Shown here: piece after piece, positions 57,551 to 64,000 of the stretch
How positions within the stretch are numbered: the first letter of the stretch is position 1
How the letters are laid out: each line of letters starts with the position of its first letter
Assembly (NCBI GenBank): GCA_914767715.1
Contig: OU612067.1
Coordinates: forward strand, 5,642,001-5,706,000
DNA: 64,000 bases
Direction of reading: 5' to 3'
DNA from: Membranipora membranacea
Lineage: Eukaryota; Bryozoa; Gymnolaemata; Cheilostomatida; Membraniporidae
Made by a program: the position numbers and the translations under genes
The notes under the pieces: generated by a model
What the model was told of the DNA's origin: nothing
What the model saw: only the letters and a program-made list of their open reading frames with translations
Databases searched by the model: none

Positions 57551-57753
57551 CATGTATGCTAGGACATTTGTTGCTAAGAGTTTTTTTAAATATAGTTTAT
57601 GCAATGACCAGTAAACATCACCAACTGATAGGTGGTTTCAGTGTAACCTGTAATTATGACACTACCAATGATAGCTTGAACAAGCTGCATATCACCAAAT
57701 CATTTCTTTTTTGCAAATTCTACTTAAAATTCTCAAGGCACTGTTAAGTATAT

Positions 57754-57967
57754 TGTTTATACAGTAGTTTGATGTTGTATTTTGGTTTTACCTGAAAAAC
57801 TCACATGTAATTAGGAGTTATGTTCACACTGTTTGTGGAATTATGTTCCCATTGTCTTTTGTGTTCTTTGGTGAAAAAGTCAATTAAAGGATTCTTCTTG
57901 TTCCCTGAAAAGATTCTTGGTGGTTGTGCCTGAAGTATAGTTCTAAAGAAATCCATGACATCCTACA
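57754..57967 (+). repeat. Copia 5' LTR (214 bp)
   Basis: TG..CA termini. It contains an 81-bp segment (57765-57845) that is missing from the 3' LTR. The remaining 133 bp match the 3' LTR except at two adjacent-region positions (GCCTGAAG against GCTTAAAG). Confidence 0.9.
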
Positions 57968-57981
57968 GGTTATGGGCCCAG
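57968..57981 (+). promoter_or_regulatory. Primer-binding site matching the initiator tRNA-Met anticodon arm
   Basis: GGTTATGGGCCCAG directly follows the LTR and is the complement of CTGGGCCCATAACC, the anticodon stem-loop of animal initiator tRNA-Met. This is the half-tRNA priming used by Drosophila copia, not 3'-end priming. Confidence 0.85.
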
Positions 57982-58031
57982 TATCTCTATCCCACTGTGA
58001 CAGAAATATAGCTTAACTTCCAGCAATCAAA

Positions 58032-61000
58032 ATGGAAGAGAAGTGGAGTATAGATAGACTGACTGCTTCTAACTACACTACATGGAAGTTTAAGTTTAAG
58101 CATTTTCTGATAGCTAGAGAACTATATGGCTATGTGGATGGATCAGTTACACAGCCCACTGAAGAGCCAGCCAAGGCAAATTACACCAAGAAACTTAATA
58201 AAGCACTTTCCCTCATAGTGCTTGCAGTGAGTGATGAGTTGCTGTATCTCATCACTGAGTCTGACTCTCCAAAAGCTGCCTGGGAGGCTTTATCGAAACA
58301 TTTTGAGAGAGACACTCTGGCAAATAAGATGTTCCTCAAGAAGCGCTACTTCCGTTCCGTGATGAGTGAGAGTTCAACTATAGAGCAACACCTCAAGTTC
58401 ATTAAAGACTTGACTGATCGTTTAGCGGCGATTAGGGCTCCTATTAGCGAGGAAGATCAGGTGGTTACTCTGTTAGGTTCGCTTCCTGATAGTTATTCAA
58501 CAGTCGTGACCGCTCTCGAGACTCAGCAAGACCCACCTACGCTCGAATTCGATCAACAAGCACTTCTTAATGAGGAACAAAAACGCAGGGAACAAGTATT
58601 ACCGGCTTCGGTCGGCGTCTCTGGTGCCAGGAGTAACAATGCTAATCCTCCTGACACCGCCATGAAGGCTGGTCGCCCCAAACCCAAGTGCTGGGATTGT
58701 GGGAAGGTTGGACATATGCAGAGACAATGTCCAAACCGCAAGCAGCACTCTAACAGTAACAATCACAATAGATCTCAGCACAAAGCCAAACATGTAGCTG
58801 ATGATACAGAGTCTGCTTTTGCTATCAACAATGATGATGGTGAGAATAGTACGAGTCAACGCTGGCTCATAGATTCAGGTGCTACTAAACACATGAAACC
58901 CTATCGGTCACTGTTTACTGACTACCAGGAGTTTGAGAAGCCTGAGAAAGTAGCGATCGCTGACGGTAAGACTGTAAATGCCTTAGGTGTAGGCCGTGTC
59001 ATGGTATCAGTCAGTGCTAACCGTAGTGTAGCTCGTAAATCTACGCTGTATGATGTGTTGTATGTGCCTGATCTCAGTTCTAACCTGTTCTCCGTGAGGG
59101 CAGTAACATCCAGAAATATGACGGTGCAGTTTGGTCATAGTCGCTGCTGGGTTAGAAACAAGTGTAATCAGTTATGTGCTCGGGGCACATTGGTAGATAA
59201 GTTATATTACCTAGATCTGGAGTCGTCTGACCACGCAAATGCCGCTGTAGCTAAATCTGATTCTCTGTGGCACAGTCGTTTAGCACATGTACATGAAGCC
59301 GCTATAAAACGTATGTGTCGTGAAGGGCTTGTGAATGGAGCCGAACTATCTGAGACTAAAGTCGGACTGTGTGAACTGTGTGTGAAGGGTAAGATGAGTC
59401 GTATGCCATTCAAAGCCAGGTCAGAGATCAAGTCTACTAGAGTACTTGAGCTCGTACACACCGATGTGTGCGGGCCCATGAGAACGACGTCGTTAGGTGG
59501 TAGTAGGTATTTTGTCACATTTGTTGTTGATTTTACTAGATATACACATGTTTATTTTTTGCATGATAAATCTGAAGTGTTTTCTAAGTTTCTAGAGTTT
59601 TCTGCTCTTGTATCAAATCAGACAGGTCGATCGATAGGAACGCTGCGTTCAGACGGAGGTGGCGAGTATATATCCAACGAGTTTGAAACTCATCTGAAGT
59701 CATGTGGTATACGTCACGAGATCACTGTACGTTATTCTGCTGAACAGAATGGTGTGGCGGAGAGATATAACAGAACGGTATGTGAAGCTGCCCGTGCTAT
59801 GATTATTGAGTCTAGGCTACCCAAGTTCTTGTGGGCTGAAGCCATAGCCACCGCTGCCTATGTTAGAAATCGTGTGCCCACACGTGCTCACTCAGAACCG
59901 ACCACACCATATGAGCTTTGGCATGGCAGCAAACCTGACATAAGTAATCTCCGAGTATTTGGATGTCTAGCATACTCTCATATTCCTGATCAATTACGTG
60001 GGAAACTAGATGATAAGGCTGAATCAATGTTACACGTTGGATACAGTACCAGGTCCAAAGGCTATCGTCTATATGATATCAAAACTAAGTCTGTTGAAGT
60101 TCGTCGTGATGTTGTATTTGACGAAGCAGTTTGTGGTGTTACCAGTGATGAGTCGTGTCATGTACCAGTTGTCCGCCCTTCGCCGTGTGCAGACAACTCC
60201 AGCTCAAAACTCATCGTTGATCTCGACACCGCCGACGACAGTCACCCTCTAAGACGATCAGAACGCCAACGCCGTGAGCCTGACCGCTACCAGGCTGCAT
60301 CTACAGCTGATCACGTTGCCTGTCACGCTAGTGAGATCATTGAGCCTCAGACCATTGATCAAGTCGAGAACAGCCCACAGAGATCTGAGTGGATCGCAGC
60401 TGCAGAGCGTGAGTATGAAGCTCTTATGAATAATGAGACGTGGTCACTAGTAGAATTACCTCCAGGTCGTAAAAGTGTAGGCTGTAAATGGGTCTTTAAG
60501 GCCAAGTACACCCCTGATGGTAATGTAGATCGCTACAAAGCTCGATTAGTAGCCAAGGGCTATGCTCAGAAAGCAGGTGTGGATTACGATGAGACATATT
60601 CACCTGTTGTTAGCTTTCCATCATTGAGAGCAGTCTTAGCTGAGGCCGTGGATAGAGGCATGCACATTCATCAAATGGATGTTGTGACCGCATTCTTGAA
60701 TGGCAGCCTCGATGAGGACATATATATGGATCAGCCGTCAGGTTTTGTACAGCCAGGAGATGAAAATCTGGTATGCAAACTCAGTAAATCACTATATGGC
60801 CTCAAACAGTCACCACGATGCTGGAACATTGTGTTAGATAACTTTCTCAAATCGTTGAACTTTGTGAACTCCAATGCCGATCAGTGTGTCTATGTGCGTG
60901 AGTTATCTGGCTCTAAGGCTATGATTGCAGTGTACGTCGACGATTTAGTGATTATGACAGATACTGAAGATCAGATGCTTGACATAAAGCAGGCTCTCGC

Positions 61001-61874
61001 AGCTCAGTACAATATGAAAGATCTCGGGCCCCTTCATTTCTGTCTGGGTATCTCTGTAGAGCAAGAACAGAGCTCAATCACACTCAATCAGAAACACTAT
61101 GTCAACCAGATTCTTCACAAGTTCGGTATGAACAACGCTAATCCAGTCTCAACTCCTATGGCAACCGATGTCAAGTTTGAGAAAGAAGACGGGAGTAAAC
61201 CCGCCGACCAATCTACCTATCAGTCTATTATCGGCAGCCTTCTCTATGCTGCATCAGCTACTCGCCCTGACATAAGTCATGCAGTGGGAGTTCTGTCCCG
61301 CTTCAACTCGTCTCCAACTGAGACTCACATGTCTGGAGCGAAACGTGTACTCCGATATCTGAAAGGTACCTCAGATCGCGGTATCAAGATGGTCAAGTCT
61401 GATGGTAAGTTAGTAGCTTATTCTGACTCGTCATGGGCTGACAATTCTGATAATCGAACATCCACCTCAGGCTCTGTGTTTATGCATGGTAGTGCACCGA
61501 TCTACTGGTCCAGCAAATCACAGAGTGTCGTAGCTGTCTCTACTGCTGAGGCGGAGTATATCGCTCTATATGATGTCGCCAAGCAAGCTGCTTGGTTGAA
61601 GCAACTCTACAATGACATTAGAAGTCTCGACAACCCCGCTATTCTCACTCATGTTGACAATCAGTCGGCAATCTCAATCGCTCAGAATAACACTAGCTCT
61701 AAACGTACACGCCACATGGATATCAAATACCATTACTGCAGAGAAGCGATAGAGAAATGTATCATTCAGACAACCTTCTGTCCCTCCGAATCCAACGTTG
61801 CCGACATGTTCACCAAACCACTCGCTCGTCCCTTGTTTGGCAAAATGCTCGCTATGCTAAACGAGTGGGAGTAG
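58032..61874 (+). CDS. Copia gag-pol polyprotein (1280 aa)
   Basis: One uninterrupted frame encodes all proteins for replication of the element. In order: a gag domain (residues 1-200, starting WSIDRLTASNYTTWKFKFKH); a zinc knuckle CWDCGKVGHMQRQC near 220; an aspartic protease LIDSGATKHM near 280; a pre-integrase segment LWHSRLAHVHEAAI near 413; an integrase core with Asp in HTDVCGP (about 477), Asp in RSDGGGEY (about 539) and Glu in NGVAERYN (about 577); reverse transcriptase (about 800-1040) with YVDDLVIM near 968; and RNase H with YSDSSWAD (about 1130), AEAEY and DNQSAI. All catalytic residues are present and length is normal for the family. Gag and Pol are fused with no frameshift, as in copia. 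The ATG lies 50 bases beyond the primer site. Stop TAG. Confidence 0.95.
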   Translation: MEEKWSIDRLTASNYTTWKFKFKHFLIARELYGYVDGSVTQPTEEPAKANYTKKLNKALSLIVLAVSDELLYLITESDSPKAAWEALSKHFERDTLANKMFLKKRYFRSVMSESSTIEQHLKFIKDLTDRLAAIRAPISEEDQVVTLLGSLPDSYSTVVTALETQQDPPTLEFDQQALLNEEQKRREQVLPASVGVSGARSNNANPPDTAMKAGRPKPKCWDCGKVGHMQRQCPNRKQHSNSNNHNRSQHKAKHVADDTESAFAINNDDGENSTSQRWLIDSGATKHMKPYRSLFTDYQEFEKPEKVAIADGKTVNALGVGRVMVSVSANRSVARKSTLYDVLYVPDLSSNLFSVRAVTSRNMTVQFGHSRCWVRNKCNQLCARGTLVDKLYYLDLESSDHANAAVAKSDSLWHSRLAHVHEAAIKRMCREGLVNGAELSETKVGLCELCVKGKMSRMPFKARSEIKSTRVLELVHTDVCGPMRTTSLGGSRYFVTFVVDFTRYTHVYFLHDKSEVFSKFLEFSALVSNQTGRSIGTLRSDGGGEYISNEFETHLKSCGIRHEITVRYSAEQNGVAERYNRTVCEAARAMIIESRLPKFLWAEAIATAAYVRNRVPTRAHSEPTTPYELWHGSKPDISNLRVFGCLAYSHIPDQLRGKLDDKAESMLHVGYSTRSKGYRLYDIKTKSVEVRRDVVFDEAVCGVTSDESCHVPVVRPSPCADNSSSKLIVDLDTADDSHPLRRSERQRREPDRYQAASTADHVACHASEIIEPQTIDQVENSPQRSEWIAAAEREYEALMNNETWSLVELPPGRKSVGCKWVFKAKYTPDGNVDRYKARLVAKGYAQKAGVDYDETYSPVVSFPSLRAVLAEAVDRGMHIHQMDVVTAFLNGSLDEDIYMDQPSGFVQPGDENLVCKLSKSLYGLKQSPRCWNIVLDNFLKSLNFVNSNADQCVYVRELSGSKAMIAVYVDDLVIMTDTEDQMLDIKQALAAQYNMKDLGPLHFCLGISVEQEQSSITLNQKHYVNQILHKFGMNNANPVSTPMATDVKFEKEDGSKPADQSTYQSIIGSLLYAASATRPDISHAVGVLSRFNSSPTETHMSGAKRVLRYLKGTSDRGIKMVKSDGKLVAYSDSSWADNSDNRTSTSGSVFMHGSAPIYWSSKSQSVVAVSTAEAEYIALYDVAKQAAWLKQLYNDIRSLDNPAILTHVDNQSAISIAQNNTSSKRTRHMDIKYHYCREAIEKCIIQTTFCPSESNVADMFTKPLARPLFGKMLAMLNEWE

Positions 61875-61979
61875 GTAAACGCGTAACCACATGATGTGAC
61901 GCTCTTATATTACATACATGTACAGTTCGTTTGTATTTCATGTTTCATTTTTATCTTTTATCAAACTAAGTGGGAGTAT

Positions 61980-62112
61980 TGTTTATACAGTTCCCATTGT
62001 CTTTTGTGTTCTTTGGTGAAAAAGTCAATTAAAGGATTCTTCTTGTTCCCTGAAAAGATTCTTGGTGGTTGTGCTTAAAGTATAGTTCTAAAGAAATCCA
62101 TGACATCCTACA
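61980..62112 (+). repeat. Copia 3' LTR (133 bp, short form)
   Basis: Identical in ends to the 5' LTR, but TGTTTATACAG joins directly to TTCCCATTG, so the 81-bp block is lacking. It is followed by the host sequence AAGTATGCAACC. Confidence 0.9.
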
Positions 62113-62439
62113 AAGTATGCAACCATGCTAATGAGGCAACATCTATATTCCTCTGGCAATTTTTCTTAGGTTTCCAAGCAGTAAAAATTACTCTTGGATT
62201 TAACCTGGCTTCAAGTCCAACTATTTTATGACCTATTACGATTATACATATTCTTTTTCCGTAATATGTATGTTGATCAATTATATTCTTCCTAGTTCAT
62301 AATTACATTATGCCAATCCATATTATTGTTGATGACAGTATTTCTTTGACAATTGGCAAAAGTTCACTTATCAAGTCCTCAGTAGGGTTAGCAGTTAATC
62401 CATCGGCAGATTCGACCATAGCAAAAAAAAGACAACTGA

Positions 62440-62775
62440 CTCCTGATGGAATGATCAAGCCACACTTCATCTGCTGTTGCTTTCATAACACCGATAGACA
62501 TCGCTGTAAACAAGCGACTTTGCTTAAATGTTCCCCAACCTCACTCTACTGACAGTGTTTTTCAGCATGATGAGAGGGATTATGGGGTGGCGTGGTCATT
62601 TGTGGGCGATTGTGAATAGAGCGTGGTCGTGAAGGACGAGAAGGACAGGAATAGTGATAATTTACCCAAAAAGCTATGAATTGTTCGAGGTGAGCTTTTG
62701 AATGCCATGGCAGAAGTGAAGGATCCTGTGTATGCAGTAACAATAGGCTTACCAATTAATGTATTGCATAGAAGT
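62440..62775. repeat. Segmental duplicate of 57181-57550
   Basis: Same-strand duplicate of the segment left of the copia element. It contains GTAAACAAGCGACTTTGCT and AGCTTTTGAATGCCATGG. Non-coding in all frames. Confidence 0.7.
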
Positions 62776-62972
62776 TACAATACGACCAATAGACACCACC
62801 CGCATTCAAAAAGTTGTCTCAAGAACGCTTGACTGTTTCTCAATCAGAGATTGTTTCTTCTACATATTACAATTGGGTGCTGTTGCCAAAATTATTTCTC
62901 TAAGGATTTCTCATGAACAATAAATGAGCTTGTGATCGTTCGAAGTTATACAGGTGAATGATTGGCCTGCAG

Positions 62973-63114
62973 ACTCGAAGCTCCCAGTGGCTCCCATTCA
63001 CTCTGTAGGTGAGGGTGAAGGCTTGCCACCTAGCAAATCACCTAGATTCTCTCCATCGGCTCAAGCCATCAAAACATACACCGAGGAGATGGTGATACAG
63101 CCGAGCATCGAGAG
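62973..63114 (+). pseudogene. Copy of exon 10 (GEGEG exon)
   Basis: After GGCCTGCAG the frame reads DSKLPVAPIHSVGEGEGLPP and then AIKTYTEEMVIQPSIE, matching exon 10 ([19 protein letters not shown], then [16 protein letters not shown]) in the same phase. The final YYSDDEFSG part and donor are missing. This is the best-preserved plus-strand copy of exon 10. Confidence 0.7.
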
Positions 63115-63359
63115 TAATTACAGTGGTTTATTCACAAGCATCATCTGCATGTTTATCAGAATTATCAACAAGAAATTTCAATGCTCAATGTGACAACCCG
63201 TAGACAACGATGAGCTGAACTTGATTTCTATGTACAAACCTAAAACACAAAATATTTGACTTGACAATATGTCCATAGTTGTTGAAAGTTAAACCGAGTC
63301 AACAAAACTGATGTTCAAATAAAACACCAAACAATCTCTAAATAAATGTTTCAGTTTTA

Positions 63360-63850
63360 TTAGCAGTTTCTCACTTCGATCAAGTTACAATTTCATTGCG
63401 GTGTTAGGAAAGCCTTAGTGGATGTTGTCACCGTCCCCTGCTGGTGATAAGGACGTGTCCAGATCAGGCCTTGGCAAACGCCTTACCACCAGGAGCAATC
63501 ATTCTCTTCTGAAGATGGGATTATATTATTAAATATTAGTTTGGTTATAATACAAAAATTTTATTAAAGGCAAAACTGAACAAAAACAAATAAATTACTT
63601 TTCCATCTTAATTCATTTATTATTGGAGTCCATTGAATAGTTGAATAGCCTGATTGGATGTTTTCACTATCTCCTTTTATCATCAACAATACCACTCAGG
63701 TAGAATCACAGGTAAGCAAGGAGGTGAGGACCAGATAGAGACTAAGTATGATGGGACAGCAAGGCGGAGTATAGCGGTGACAGCAAGGACAGTGACGAGA
63801 AGTGGATTAAAGCAAAGTATAAAAGAGAATAAATATGAGAAATCAATATG
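63360..63850 (+). pseudogene. Decayed copy of exon 11 and of the acidic SED exon
   Basis: 63364-63520 matches the exon-11-like segments at 35.69 and 56.59 kb (FSSRS..-like start, then GGTGATAAGGACGTGTCCAG) but the acceptor has been damaged. 63650-63830 repeats the GEDQIETKYDG and acidic part of 56.70-56.83 kb, with a frameshift after YDG. The remaining 150 bases of the window show no feature. Confidence 0.55.
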
Positions 63851-64000
63851 CTGACCTGTCACCGTTTTTGAAAAACTCTCTCTGTAGTAAAAAAAAACAA
63901 AGTTCTCAGTCTTAAAGGGAAATATTTTACAGAAACATTTACAGAGCATTTCTTTCTTCCACTGGAGCACCCCCAGTTATTCTCATTGTAGCAGTCATTC

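Larger units (their letters stand above)
51366..57753 (+). pseudogene. Tandemly duplicated, decayed paralogue segments
   Basis: A segment of roughly 1.7 kb (about 51720-53400) and another (about 55040-56400) are similar in order and strand, sharing a CAGATAATTAC..TGTTCACCAT block, exon-2-like pieces, and a CCAAACCCAGTAAA..CAGCTATGG block. A shared GCAGTCTA.TTCATTCCAGTAG block precedes each side (53090 and 54700). No intact gene is found; remaining open frames are short. Confidence 0.6.
57754..62112 (+). mobile_element. Ty1/copia LTR retrotransposon, nearly intact
   Basis: This comprises a 5' LTR (57754-57967), a primer-binding site, one gag-pol frame, a polypurine tract AAGTGGGAG (61968-61976) and a 3' LTR (61980-62112). 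Both LTRs begin TGTTTATACAG and end CATCCTACA. The left flank GTTAAGTA(T) and the right flank AAGTATGC give a likely 5-bp target duplication AAGTA, though the left boundary is ambiguous by two or three bases because TAT lies between the duplication and the TG. The LTRs differ by two substitutions in 133 shared bases plus one 81-bp block, so insertion is recent. The open reading frame is undamaged. Confidence 0.95.

Noticed and set aside
1-64000. tRNA, rRNA or other structured RNA genes
   Set aside because: No A/B-box pairs in tRNA context and no conserved rRNA blocks were noticed; a covariance-model search would be needed to exclude small RNAs.

Overview
The window is eukaryotic and most likely from an invertebrate or early-branching metazoan. 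It is AT-rich, its genes are cut into many short exons with GT..AG introns, and it carries animal-type LINEs, a Ty3/gypsy element, an intact Ty1/copia element and several foldback elements. I see no operons, no bacterial signals and no CRISPR. The species cannot be named from sequence alone.

Left half (about 1-29 kb). A 5'-truncated, decayed LINE (2.7-4.6 kb, minus strand) is interrupted by a hairpin element and a 47-bp insertion. Next is one very large minus-strand gene, reconstructed from the splice sites as 33 exons between an ATG at 26665 and a TAA at 7038. Every exon junction agrees in phase. The exons total 6750 nt, exactly 2250 codons, giving a predicted protein of 2249 residues. I do not recognise the family. 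From the N-terminus it has a short conserved exon, a (Pro-Ala-Ser)n tract encoded by a 9-bp minisatellite, a triplicated exon carrying an Ile/Val-x-x-Pro-Ser-Ile-type motif, a tract of 48 VEQDLPP-like heptads encoded by a 21-bp minisatellite, a long Ser/Pro-rich disordered stretch, and a more globular C-terminal third with one EF-hand-like loop.

Middle (about 29-36.5 kb). Hairpin elements and a decayed RTE-like LINE (30.6-32.3 kb, minus) lie among plus-strand, mostly broken copies of exons of the large gene (its exons 2, 10 and 11). The region is therefore an inverted, decaying paralogue cluster.

36.5-51.36 kb: a 14.85-kb foldback/Mutator-like composite element. It has terminal inverted repeats (848 and 1021 bp) built from about 102-bp tandem units plus a unique 220-bp end, and is bounded by a perfect 9-bp target duplication. 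It sits in the intron after one exon-2 copy; two paralogous introns (about 52.18 kb and 26.0 kb) preserve the empty site. Inside it is a plus-strand gene rebuilt as 11 phase-consistent exons (957 nt, 318 codons plus stop, 5' end unknown). The gene holds a decayed gypsy element and a LINE tail in one intron and a 1.1-kb tandem duplication in its 3' half. No transposase was recognised.

Right end (51.4-64 kb). More exon-2/10/11 copies lie in tandem segmental duplications. They are interrupted by an almost intact Ty1/copia element (57.75-62.11 kb, one 1280-residue gag-pol ORF). Its primer-binding site matches the anticodon arm of initiator tRNA-Met, as in Drosophila copia, and its two LTRs differ by one 81-bp block. 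A paralogous empty site for this insertion survives near 30.46 kb.
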